Below, in pieces: positions 1-7,843 of a stretch of DNA of 64,000 bases. This stretch comes from Pigmentiphaga sp. NML030171. Its GTDB lineage: Bacteria > Pseudomonadota > Gammaproteobacteria > Burkholderiales > Burkholderiaceae_B. The notes beneath the pieces were generated by a model. The model worked only from the letters and a program-made list of their open reading frames with translations, was not told where the DNA came from and did not search any database. The stretch covers positions 1 to 64,000 of the forward strand of contig NZ_NINX01000037.1 of NCBI RefSeq assembly GCF_002188635.1. Reading direction: 5' to 3'. Both the position numbers and the translations under genes were made by a program. Every line of letters starts with the position of its first letter. The stretch's first letter is position 1.

Positions 1-231
1 GCCGAGATCGCCACCCGGCCCTTCCAGCTGGTCACCGGCCGGGAATGGAAAGGCTCGGCCTTCGGCGGCGCCCGCGGACGCACCGACGTGCCCACCATCG
101 TCGACTGGTACATGGACGGCAAGATCAGGATCGACGAGCTCATCACCCACACCCTGCCCCTCGAACGCATCAACGAGGGATTCGACCTCATGAAGAGCGG
201 ACAGTCGATACGCTCGGTCGTGCTGTACTAG
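1..231 (+). CDS. frmA: S-(hydroxymethyl)glutathione dehydrogenase / class III alcohol dehydrogenase, C-terminal part
   Basis: The window opens inside this gene; only the last 76 residues are present, in frame 1, ending at TAG 229-231. The visible part has the typical end of class III zinc alcohol dehydrogenases: GREWKGSAFGGARGR, then VDWYMDGKI and a tail with LERINEGFDLM and SIRSVVLY. In this family the enzyme oxidises the glutathione adduct of formaldehyde to S-formylglutathione in the cytoplasm. The next enzyme of the pathway, S-formylglutathione hydrolase, lies on the same strand at 4854. The stop codon lies in a CTAG that also holds the stop of the convergent gene. The zinc ligands and NAD fold lie outside the window, so the substrate cannot be checked here. 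Confidence 0.9.
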   Translation, partial: AEIATRPFQLVTGREWKGSAFGGARGRTDVPTIVDWYMDGKIRIDELITHTLPLERINEGFDLMKSGQSIRSVVLY

Positions 232-1388
232 AGCCGCGATGCCGGGGGCGCCGCCAGCCACGGCGTCCCCAGGCTGCCCACGTCATCGCATCCAAGCAGC
301 GCCAGGACACGGTCGATGTCCTGGCGGACCAGGTCCAGCGCGGCCGCCACGCCCGCTTCTCCGGCCGCGGCCAGCCCGTACATGGGCAGGCGTCCCATCA
401 GCACGCCACGCGCGCCCGAGGCCAGCGCCTTGACCACGTCGCCCCCACGGCGGATGCCGCCGTCCAGCAGCACGGGCCGATCGCCCGCGGCTTGCGCCAC
501 CGCGGGCAGCGCCTCCAGGCTGGCCGGCGCGCCATCGAGCTGGCGTCCGCCGTGGTTGGACACGATCATGCCGTCGACTCCCTCGGCGCAGGCACGGCGC
601 GCGTCATCGGCGTGCAGAATGCCCTTGAGCCACAACGCGTGCGGCCAACGCCTGCGCAGCCGGCGCAAGGCCTCCCAGTCGAAGCCCGCGTCCATGCGCC
701 GCTGCAGCAGCGCTGCCTGCGCCTGGGCGTTTCCCGCCGCGGCCGAGGCCAGGTTGGCCAGTTGCGGCACGCCATACCGCGCGACCTGCATCAGCCAACG
801 GGGATGCGTCGCCACGTCCCATAACGTACGCGCCCGCCACCGCATGGGCAGGGAAAAACCATGACGCAGGTCGCGTTCGCGCCGGCCGCTGACCGGCACG
901 TCGGTGGTCAGCACCAGATGCCGGTACCCCGCGGCCAGCGCCCGCTCGACCAGGCTGTCGGCCAGACCGCGTTCGATCACGTACAACTGGAACCACGGGT
1001 TGCCGCCCGCCCGCGCGACCGCTTCCAGGGTGCTGCAGGATGCCGTCGACAGCACGTACGGCACGCCGGCGCGCGCGGCGGCCCGGGCGGCCGCGACGTC
1101 GCCATCGGGCCAGAACAGCCCGGCCAGGCCGATGGGGGCAATGCCGACCGGCGACGACCACGTCTGGTCCAGGATCCGCACGGACTGGCTCCGCTCGCCG
1201 ACGTCCCGCAAGGCCCTGGGCAACAGGAACACGGACTCGAAGGCCCGGCGGTTCGCACGCAGGGTCAGTTCCTCTTCGGCGCCACCATCCAGGTAGTCGA
1301 ACACCATGCGCGGCAACCGGCGCCGGGCCAGGTGCCGCAGATCGCCGGCGTTCAAGGCGCGGGCCAGCGCCCGCACGGCCGTGCTCAT
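228..1388 (-). CDS. FMN-dependent alpha-hydroxy-acid dehydrogenase (lactate/mandelate dehydrogenase type)
   Basis: A 386-residue member of the FMN-dependent 2-hydroxyacid oxidase/dehydrogenase family, which oxidises L-lactate, (S)-mandelate or glycolate to the 2-oxo acid. Visible family marks are FDYLDGGAEEE near residue 30, PIGLAGLFWPDGD near 85-97, FQLYV near 133, TTDVPVSGRRERD near 161-173, and SNHGGRQLD near 277-285 with the catalytic His279 and substrate-binding Arg282. The ATG at 1388 is chosen because it overlaps the stop of the upstream TTT receptor as ATGA, implying translational coupling; a longer open frame to 1508 only shadows that gene. It is last in a LysR-linked operon with a mandelate racemase-family enzyme, so a 2-hydroxyacid made or epimerised by that enzyme is a plausible substrate. 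The exact substrate is inference. Confidence 0.88.
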   Translation of the reverse strand: MSTAVRALARALNAGDLRHLARRRLPRMVFDYLDGGAEEELTLRANRRAFESVFLLPRALRDVGERSQSVRILDQTWSSPVGIAPIGLAGLFWPDGDVAAARAAARAGVPYVLSTASCSTLEAVARAGGNPWFQLYVIERGLADSLVERALAAGYRHLVLTTDVPVSGRRERDLRHGFSLPMRWRARTLWDVATHPRWLMQVARYGVPQLANLASAAAGNAQAQAALLQRRMDAGFDWEALRRLRRRWPHALWLKGILHADDARRACAEGVDGMIVSNHGGRQLDGAPASLEALPAVAQAAGDRPVLLDGGIRRGGDVVKALASGARGVLMGRLPMYGLAAAGEAGVAAALDLVRQDIDRVLALLGCDDVGSLGTPWLAAPPASRL

Positions 1389-2359
1389 TCGCCCGGCTTG
1401 AATTCGATGCGCCGGCCGACGTCGGACCAGTGGCGCAATTCGCTGGCGACGAAGGCGGGAAAATCCCTGGCGCCAGGGCCGTCCACGGTAGCACCGTAGT
1501 CTTTCCACAAGGCCTGGATCCTGTCCGTAGCCAAGGCCTGCGAAATCAGTCCACGCATGCGCTCGACCACCTCGGGGGCTACTTTGGCGGGGCCGAAGAT
1601 GCCGTACCAGGTCGTCACGGAAAGATCCGGCACGCCGGCCTCGGCCAGCGTGGGAACCGACGGCAGCGCGGGAGAACGCTGGGCCGACGTGACCGCCAGC
1701 GCGCGCAGGGCGCCGCCGTGGATCTGGGTCAATGCGGTGGGCATGGTCTCGAACATCAGGTCGATCTGGCCGCCCAGCAGGTCGGTCAGCGCCGGCGCGC
1801 TGCCCCGGTAGTGCACGGCCTGCATCTTGGCGCCGGTCAGCAGCTTGAAGTGCTCGGTGGACAGGTGATGCAGCCCGCCCTTGCCCCCGGTGCCGTAGTT
1901 CAATCCCTGTTCGGAATTCCGGCCGGCGCGGATCAGATCGGCCAGCGTCTTGAACGGCGACTCGTTGCGCACCAGCACCACGTTGGGCACGGTGGCGATC
2001 AACCCGATGGGCGCGAGATCGGTGGCCGTGTCGTAGGGCATCTTGGGATACGCGATGGGCAGGATCACGTGGTGGATGGCGCCGAAAAGGAAGGTGTGCC
2101 CGTCGGGCACGGCCTTGGCCACATTGTTCGCGCCTATCATGCCGGCCGCGCCGCCGACGTTCTCGACGATGAAGCGGCCGCCGGAGATTTCCGACATGGC
2201 CTGAGCCAGCGGCCGCGCCAGCGTGTCCAGCGAGCCGCCGGCGCTGGCCGGCACCACGAGACGTACCGGCTTGGCGCCGGGCCAGGCACCCGCGGCGCCG
2301 GACAGCGCGGGCATGAGCAGAACCGCCAGGGCCAGCAGGCGGCGAAAGGCAATGCGCAT
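1385..2359 (-). CDS. TTT (Bug/TctC-type) periplasmic solute receptor
   Basis: A 324-residue exported binding protein of the tripartite tricarboxylate receptor family. It has a hydrophobic signal segment (LLALAVLLMPALSGAAGAW), the N-terminal PVRLVVPASAGGSLDTLAR ligand loop, IVENVGGAAGMIGA, PDGHTFLFG, LLGGQIDLMFE in the middle and VPTLAEAGVPD late: all landmarks in order and at normal length. Such receptors deliver organic acids to a TctAB-type permease; none is encoded in this window. The gene starts 43 bases after the enolase-family gene and its stop overlaps the start of the FMN dehydrogenase, so the three form one operon. The ligand is not deducible; an organic acid used by the flanking enzymes is the natural guess. 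Confidence 0.93.
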   Translation of the reverse strand: MRIAFRRLLALAVLLMPALSGAAGAWPGAKPVRLVVPASAGGSLDTLARPLAQAMSEISGGRFIVENVGGAAGMIGANNVAKAVPDGHTFLFGAIHHVILPIAYPKMPYDTATDLAPIGLIATVPNVVLVRNESPFKTLADLIRAGRNSEQGLNYGTGGKGGLHHLSTEHFKLLTGAKMQAVHYRGSAPALTDLLGGQIDLMFETMPTALTQIHGGALRALAVTSAQRSPALPSVPTLAEAGVPDLSVTTWYGIFGPAKVAPEVVERMRGLISQALATDRIQALWKDYGATVDGPGARDFPAFVASELRHWSDVGRRIEFKPGE

Positions 2360-2402
2360 GAGTGTCTCCTCTTGTTCTGGATCGGATGGTGCCGCGCTGG
2401 CG

Positions 2403-3563
2403 CTACCCCTTGCCCTTGCCCGCCGAACCGGGCAGCTTGGCGATCTCGGCGATGGCTTCGTGGTCGGGCTCGAACCCCAGGCCAGGCCCGTGGGGCAGCT
2501 CCAGCCATCCGTCGCGCGGCTCGGGAATGTCGCGATAGAGCTTCTTCATCATGTCGACGGCCACGAGGTGCCACTCGACCCGCCCGCCGTGCGCCAGGCC
2601 GGCGTGCAGGTGCATGTTGTGCAGCGGGAACGCGCCGCCGTTGGCCACCGGCACGTTGTACGCCTCGGCCATGCCCGCGATCTTGGCCGCCTGGGTATAG
2701 CCGCCGCTGATGACGACGTTGGGCTGGGCGTAGTCCACCGCCCCGGCCGCGAGCATGTCGCGGAAGCGGTAGGCCAGCCCCTCGTTCTGGCCGGCCGCCA
2801 CCGCGATGCCGGTGCGGCGGCGCAGGTCGGCCATCAACCGCACGTCGTTCTGGGTCACGGGTTCTTCGAAGAAGGCGATGCCGCAGTCGCGCACGGACAG
2901 CGCGAGCTTCTCGGCATGGAAGCCATCCAGGCTGCAGTTGGCGTCGATGTAGATCGAGGGCCCGGCCCCCACGGCCTCCCGTACGGCCGCAACGCGGCGC
3001 GCGTCCTCGCGGATGACCTCGTCCAGCGGCCGGGGTTCGTCGCGCCGCTGCAGCGCGCCGTGTCCCACCACCATCTTCAGGTGCGAGAAGCCATCGGCCA
3101 CGCAGGCGCGCGCCGCCTCCGCCAGCGCGTCACGGTCCAGGAAGTTGAAACCGAAGGTCGTGTAGACCGGCACGCGCGATCGGGCGCCTCCCAGCAGCTT
3201 CCAGACCGGCAGTCCCAGCGCCTTGCCCTTGATGTCCCACAAGGCCACGTCCAGCGCCGCCACGGCGTGCATGCCATAGCCGGTCTGCCCGCGCGGACAC
3301 AGCAGCCAGTACAACTTGTTCCAGGCCGCCTCGTGGTTCATCGGATCCAGGCCCACGAGCGCCGGCCCGGCCACCGCGTTGATGATGTGGGCCGCCACCT
3401 CCTCTTCCGTGATCGCGGTCAGGCCATGGCCGACGAGCCCATCGTCGGTCTCCACCTCGACATGGCAGGCCGACAGCGAGGTCGAACGGCGCACGCCTCC
3501 GGCCGCATAGTCCAGGGGCACGTTCAGAGGCGTGGCATGTACGCGAGCGATCTTCACCGGCAT
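2403..3563 (-). CDS. Enolase superfamily (mandelate racemase/muconate lactonizing-like) enzyme
   Basis: A 386-residue protein of the mandelate racemase/muconate lactonizing enzyme group, whose members abstract the proton alpha to a carboxylate and then racemise, dehydrate or cycloisomerise acids. The N-terminal capping domain is followed by HAVAALDVALWDIKGKALG near 99-117. Metal-ligand regions visible in the barrel are IDANCSLDG (Asp208) and FFEEP (233-234). Two catalytic positions look unusual: the KxK strand reads LKMVVG, keeping Lys163 but with Val at the usual second Lys, and the third ligand motif reads AAGQNE where many relatives have AGE. A His-rich PLHNMHLH at 314-320 probably supplies a catalytic base. 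It is first in the operon with the TTT receptor and FMN dehydrogenase, downstream of a LysR gene on the same strand. Superfamily is certain; the reaction is not. Confidence 0.9.
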   Translation of the reverse strand: MPVKIARVHATPLNVPLDYAAGGVRRSTSLSACHVEVETDDGLVGHGLTAITEEEVAAHIINAVAGPALVGLDPMNHEAAWNKLYWLLCPRGQTGYGMHAVAALDVALWDIKGKALGLPVWKLLGGARSRVPVYTTFGFNFLDRDALAEAARACVADGFSHLKMVVGHGALQRRDEPRPLDEVIREDARRVAAVREAVGAGPSIYIDANCSLDGFHAEKLALSVRDCGIAFFEEPVTQNDVRLMADLRRRTGIAVAAGQNEGLAYRFRDMLAAGAVDYAQPNVVISGGYTQAAKIAGMAEAYNVPVANGGAFPLHNMHLHAGLAHGGRVEWHLVAVDMMKKLYRDIPEPRDGWLELPHGPGLGFEPDHEAIAEIAKLPGSAGKGKG

Positions 3564-3696
3564 ATCCTTGTGTCATGGCATGGTTGCGGCCGCGCACACG
3601 CGGCGCGACCCCAGGCATGCTGACAAAGGGCGGCGGCTCCCGCCATTGCTATTTTTTTCACGCAGGTTTCGCGTTTCGCGCATGCCTCCCGCGGAC

Positions 3697-4704
3697 TCAG
3701 GCTGGCAACGGCTCCCGCTGCGCCGACTCGGCCAGGAACTCCGCCACCGACAGCGCCGCCGAGGAGATGTCCGGCGCGTGCCGATGGCACAGCACGAACT
3801 GACGCCGGGCCCAGGGCTCGGCGATCTCGACCTGGCGAAAAGCCTTGCTGACCGCCAGCCACCGGGCCACGCCCTGCGGCACCAGTCCCACGCCAAGCTC
3901 GGCCTGGATCATGGCCAGCATAGTGTCGAAGCTGCGGGCTCGCACTCGCACATTGAGCTTGCCGTCGCGGCTGGCCGCCAGCCGCACCAGCAGCATGGAC
4001 AGCGCCGAGTCCTCGTTCAGCCCCACGAGGTCGCAGAGGAGGATGTCGTCGAAGCCTACCTGCCGGCGGCGCGCGAGCGGATGGCCGCGATGCGTGACCA
4101 GCACCAGCCGGTCCTCGCGATAGGGGCGAGTGCGCATGGTCGCCGGGGGCGCGCTGACGCCGGCCTCGTAGATGCCGACCTCGGCCGTTCCCTGCACCAG
4201 GGCCTTGATCACGCCGTAGCTGGTGCCCTCCTGCGTCTCGATGTCGATGTCCGGGAACGCCTCCTGATGGGCCCGGATATCCGCCGGCAGGAACTGCAAC
4301 GCCGCCGACGTACAGGCCGCCACGCGCGCCAGGCCCTTGTGGCCTTGCGCATGGGCCACCGCGTCGTTGTGCATGCGCTCGACCGACTGCATCAGCGCGC
4401 GGGCGTGGGCAAGCAGGCCCCTGCCCGCGTCGGTGGGCACCATGCCGTGGGGCCGCCGTTGGAACAAGGCCACGCCGAACTGCGCCTCCAGTTCCGCGAT
4501 GCGGCGCGAGGCGGCGGTCACGGCCAGGCACTGCCGCCCGGCGGCGCGCGAGATGCTGCCGTGCTCGACCGTGGCGATGAAAAGGCGGATGGACGTCAGA
4601 TCGAAGCGAATGCGGTCCAGGGCGAGGCGCCGGAGCGCGCCGGGCTCGTCCTTCGCGATGTACCGCGCGGCGGACCCGGGCGGGGTGTGCGGAGCTTTGC
4701 TCAT
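3697..4704 (-). CDS. LysR-family transcriptional regulator
   Basis: A 335-residue LysR-type regulator. The winged helix-turn-helix lies at about residues 35-95 (SIRLFIATVEHGSISRAAGR, then RRIAELEAQFGVALFQRR), preceded by a long basic N-terminal extension, so the true start could be an internal codon nearer the helix-turn-helix; the only ATG upstream is at 4704. The C-terminal part is the usual co-inducer-binding domain. It lies 133 bases upstream of, and on the same strand as, the enolase-TTT-FMN dehydrogenase genes, which it most likely controls in response to their substrate. It is divergent from S-formylglutathione hydrolase, sharing a 149-base intergenic region. The inducer is unknown. 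Confidence 0.9.
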   Translation of the reverse strand: MSKAPHTPPGSAARYIAKDEPGALRRLALDRIRFDLTSIRLFIATVEHGSISRAAGRQCLAVTAASRRIAELEAQFGVALFQRRPHGMVPTDAGRGLLAHARALMQSVERMHNDAVAHAQGHKGLARVAACTSAALQFLPADIRAHQEAFPDIDIETQEGTSYGVIKALVQGTAEVGIYEAGVSAPPATMRTRPYREDRLVLVTHRGHPLARRRQVGFDDILLCDLVGLNEDSALSMLLVRLAASRDGKLNVRVRARSFDTMLAMIQAELGVGLVPQGVARWLAVSKAFRQVEIAEPWARRQFVLCHRHAPDISSAALSVAEFLAESAQREPLPA

Positions 4705-4853
4705 GGCTGGCTTGTCGATGGGCGGCGATTCCTGTTAGCCTCGCGTGCCGGGACGCGAGCCGCCGGCTCCTGCGAGCCGGGCCCTCAAGCGTACCCGAAA
4801 GACTCACCGCCCCCGCCGCCGGCCATTGCGCCGGGCGGCCGCAAGGACCCCAC

Positions 4854-5699
4854 ATGCCCGAACTGATCAGCCTGCACCAGTGCTTCGGCGGCCAGCAGCG
4901 CTTCTACCGCCACGACTCGTCCACCATCGGCCTGCCGATGCGCTTCTCGGTCTTCCTGCCCACGCATGCCGAAGCGGGGCCCGTGCCGGTGCTGTTCTAC
5001 CTGGCCGGCCTGACCTGCACCGAGGAAACCTTCATGATCAAGGCCGGCGCGCAGCGGTTCGCGCAGCAGCACGGCATCATGCTGGTGACGCCGGACACCA
5101 GCCCGCGTGGCGCGGGCCTGCCGGGCGAGACCGACAGCTGGGATTTCGGCGCCGGCGCCGGTTTCTACCTGGACGCGACCCAGGCGCCCTGGAATCGCCA
5201 TTACCGGATGTACAGCTACATCGTGGACGAGTTGTTCGGGCTGGTGACGTCCGAACTGCCGGGCGATCCGGCGCGCGCCGGCATCTTCGGCCACTCCATG
5301 GGCGGCCACGGCGCGCTGGTGCTGGCCCTGCGCAATCCCGGCAAGTTCCGCTCGGTATCGGCATTCGCTCCCATCGCCCATCCGGTCGACTGCCCGTGGG
5401 GCCACAAGGCCTTCGGCAACTATCTCGGCCCCGACCGCGAGACCTGGAAGCAATACGACGCCACCGAATTGATGCGTGCCGCGCGGCAACCTTTCCCGGG
5501 AGGCATCCTGGTCGACCAGGGGCTGGCGGACCAGTTCCTGGAATCGCAGTTGCGGCCCGAGGCTTTCGAAGCCGCCTGCCAGGAGGCAGGCCAGCCGCTG
5601 GAGCTGCGCCGCCACGCGGGGTACGACCACGGCTATTACTTCATCTCGACATTCATGGAGGACCACATGGCCTTCCATGCCAGGGCCCTGGGCGCCTGA
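4854..5699 (+). CDS. fghA: S-formylglutathione hydrolase
   Basis: A 281-residue esterase-D family serine hydrolase that splits S-formylglutathione into formate and glutathione, the second step of glutathione-dependent formaldehyde detoxification. Diagnostic segments are FYLAGLTCTEETFMIKAGAQ, the nucleophile motif GHSMGGHGAL near residue 145, LVDQGLADQFL carrying the acidic residue near 220, and RHAGYDHGYYFISTF with the catalytic His near 260. Length and order match the family. It starts with ATG at 4854 after the 149-base region shared with the divergent LysR gene. Its partner dehydrogenase ends at 231, so the usual tight pair is separated here by a 4.6-kb opposite-strand operon. Confidence 0.96.
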   Translation: MPELISLHQCFGGQQRFYRHDSSTIGLPMRFSVFLPTHAEAGPVPVLFYLAGLTCTEETFMIKAGAQRFAQQHGIMLVTPDTSPRGAGLPGETDSWDFGAGAGFYLDATQAPWNRHYRMYSYIVDELFGLVTSELPGDPARAGIFGHSMGGHGALVLALRNPGKFRSVSAFAPIAHPVDCPWGHKAFGNYLGPDRETWKQYDATELMRAARQPFPGGILVDQGLADQFLESQLRPEAFEAACQEAGQPLELRRHAGYDHGYYFISTFMEDHMAFHARALGA

Positions 5700-5705
5700 G
5701 CGCCC

Positions 5706-5726
5706 GGCCGTCCGGCATGGACGGCC
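5706..5726. terminator. GC-rich hairpin between convergent genes
   Basis: A perfect 8-bp stem, GGCCGTCC / GGACGGCC, with a 5-base loop, sits in the 36 bases between the convergent stops of the S-formylglutathione hydrolase and sensor kinase genes. It could stop transcription from both sides. There is no T-run, so intrinsic termination is plausible but not proven. Confidence 0.5.
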
Positions 5727-5735
5727 GCCCCGTCC

Positions 5736-7049
5736 TCAGGACGCGGCCAGGGTGGCCCCTTCCCCGAAGCACAGCAGGAAACGGGTACCCCGGTGCAGTT
5801 CGTCGGTGCTGGACGTCACGGTCAGCCGCCATCCCTGGATGTCGCACACCCGCTTGGCAATCGCCAGGCCGAGGCCGCGCTGGACGCCGGCCGCGTCCGC
5901 GACGGGCATCTGGCTGTCGCGCAGGCGGCCACTGTAGTAGCGCTCGAAGACGAATGGCAGGTCGCTGGCGGGAATGCCGGGGCCGTTGTCCGCGAGGGCC
6001 AGGCATTCGCCGGTCCAGCTCGCGGTCAGCGTGGCGGGCGCCGCGTGGTCGATGGCATTGCGCACGAGATTGCGCAGCACGATCAGGAGCCCGTAGCGAT
6101 CCAGCCTGGGCACGGCGGTCTCGGGAACGTCGTTGGCCAGGACCAGTCCCGCGCGGTGGGCGCGTTCGGCCAGGCCGCTCCAGGCGTCGTCCAGGCAGGC
6201 CCTGAGCGAGACCTCGGTGCGCGGTCCGGCCTGGGCGCTGCTGATGGCGCGTGCCGTCTCCAGCGTCGACGCGATCTCGTCCACGGCATTCACGATGCGC
6301 GTCAGGCGCAGGCCCGCCTGCGCCGACGGCTCGGCTTCCAGCGCGATCAATTCGGCGTCGGTCCGGATGCTGGTCAGCGGCGTGCGGATCTCGTGGCTGA
6401 GGTTGGCCGAGAACTCGCGCTCCTGGGCAATGGACTGGTCCACCTTGTCCTGCATGCGATTGAAGGCTTCGATCAGGCGGCCCGCCTCGTCGCTGCGCAC
6501 GACTTTCATGCCGGGGCTGCCTGGCGCCCACGACTCGATGCGGTCGGTCACCTCGACCATCGAGCCGACCACCCGGCCGGCCAGCGCCCGGGCGGTCCAG
6601 TATCCCAGCAGCGTGCAGGCCAGCCAGAGCCCCAGCAGGATGGCGCCGAACTCGTAGACGCGGTGCTCGTTGTCGGTCGCGTCGTAGCGCAGGTACACCC
6701 GCCCTTTCGTCGAATCCGCCACCGCCACGTGCCAGACCTGGCCCTCGGTGTTGAGCTGGTACTGGCCCGGGCCCAGCCGGGCCAGCACGCGCGGCACGTC
6801 GCCGTTCGTTCCTACCCAGGCGTGCAGGCTGGGGCCGAGCAGGATGTCGCTCCCGGTCCACACCATTTCGCCGGCCTCGAGGCGATGCACGAGACGCTCG
6901 GCCTCGGTCATCACGATCTGGTCGACGATGCGGTCTTCCTGCTGGTCCAGCACCAGATAGGCAACGACGGCCTGCACGCCCACGAACAGGGCGATGGCGA
7001 GCGTCAGCGCCCAGATGACCCGCTGCTTGAGCGTGGCGGGGCCGGCCAT
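5736..7049 (-). CDS. Two-component sensor histidine kinase
   Basis: A 437-residue inner-membrane histidine kinase. A first membrane helix at about 12-35 and a second at about 135-155 bracket a short periplasmic sensor segment. These are followed by a HAMP-like linker with DEAGRLIEAFNRM (187-199), the phospho-acceptor motif FSANLSHEIRTPL (His219), the N-box LRNLVRNAIDH, the G1 box DNGPGIP and a GLGLAIAKR segment. The ATG at 7049 is chosen because it overlaps the stop of the response regulator gene by one base (TGATG); the much longer open frame upstream only shadows the regulator. The two genes form a co-transcribed pair. The stimulus is unknown. Layout resembles the QseC/TctE-like kinases common in beta-proteobacteria. 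Confidence 0.94.
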   Translation of the reverse strand: MAGPATLKQRVIWALTLAIALFVGVQAVVAYLVLDQQEDRIVDQIVMTEAERLVHRLEAGEMVWTGSDILLGPSLHAWVGTNGDVPRVLARLGPGQYQLNTEGQVWHVAVADSTKGRVYLRYDATDNEHRVYEFGAILLGLWLACTLLGYWTARALAGRVVGSMVEVTDRIESWAPGSPGMKVVRSDEAGRLIEAFNRMQDKVDQSIAQEREFSANLSHEIRTPLTSIRTDAELIALEAEPSAQAGLRLTRIVNAVDEIASTLETARAISSAQAGPRTEVSLRACLDDAWSGLAERAHRAGLVLANDVPETAVPRLDRYGLLIVLRNLVRNAIDHAAPATLTASWTGECLALADNGPGIPASDLPFVFERYYSGRLRDSQMPVADAAGVQRGLGLAIAKRVCDIQGWRLTVTSSTDELHRGTRFLLCFGEGATLAAS

Positions 7050-7747
7050 CAGTCGTGCCCCGGCCCGCCGGACAGGCGGTACCCCACGCCGTGCACCGTC
7101 TCCAGTCCGTCGAAGCCCGCTTCCGACAAGGCCTTGCGCAACAGGTGGATCTGGCTGCGCAAGGCGTCCTTTTCCGGCACGTCGCTGCCCCACAGGGCGC
7201 TTTCCAGGTCGGCGCGCGACACCACCCGGCCGGGGTCGCGAATCAGCACCTCGACGATGCGGCTCGCCTTGGGCGTCAGCCGCACCGGCCGCTCCGCCAC
7301 GCGCACTTCGCGGGTACGGGCGTCGTAGGACAGCGCGCCGAAGCGGCGCACCGGATTGGCGACCTGGCCCGAGGCGCGGTTGAGCAAGGCCCGCACGCGC
7401 GCCTCGACCTCGGCCAGCGCATAGGGCTTGGTGACGTAGTCGTCGGCGCCATGGGAGAACGCGTCGAGCTTCTGCTGCAGCTCGTCGCGCGCCGTCAGCA
7501 GCAGCACGGGAGTGGCCTGGTGCAGTTCGGCGCGCAAGCGGTGCAGCACCGTCACCCCGTCCAGTCCCGGCAGGCCGATGTCGAGCAGGATGGCATCGAA
7601 GGCATCGGCCCCGAGCCGGTACAGCGCCGATGGGCCGTCGTAGGCGACGTCGACGACGTAGCCCTTGGCCTCGAAATAGGCGCACAGGTTGGCCGAGATC
7701 GTCATGTCGTCTTCGACGATGAGCACGCGGGGATGGGGCGTCGTCAT
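7049..7747 (-). CDS. OmpR/PhoB-family response regulator
   Basis: A 232-residue response regulator partnered with the kinase that follows it. The receiver domain shows the acidic pair at 12-14 (VEDD), phospho-acceptor Asp56 in LLDIGLPGLDG, Thr86 in LLLTARDE and Lys107 in TKPYA. The C-terminal half is a winged-helix DNA-binding domain of the OmpR type (LTPKASRIVEVLIRDPGRVVSR, then the ending GVGYRLSG). The ATG at 7747 starts the receiver in the correct place; an upstream in-frame ATG at 7825 would add 26 residues with no domain. It is divergent from gamma-glutamyltransferase with only 96 bases between them, so that gene is a possible target. Confidence 0.95.
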   Translation of the reverse strand: MTTPHPRVLIVEDDMTISANLCAYFEAKGYVVDVAYDGPSALYRLGADAFDAILLDIGLPGLDGVTVLHRLRAELHQATPVLLLTARDELQQKLDAFSHGADDYVTKPYALAEVEARVRALLNRASGQVANPVRRFGALSYDARTREVRVAERPVRLTPKASRIVEVLIRDPGRVVSRADLESALWGSDVPEKDALRSQIHLLRKALSEAGFDGLETVHGVGYRLSGGPGHD

Positions 7748-7843
7748 GGAAACCGGGGAAGCGCGGGTTTCCAAGTGTAAGCCGCTTTGCCCCGGCCGAT
7801 GGTAAGGTCGCGGCAAAGCCGCCATCGCAAGGAAGCTTCATCC

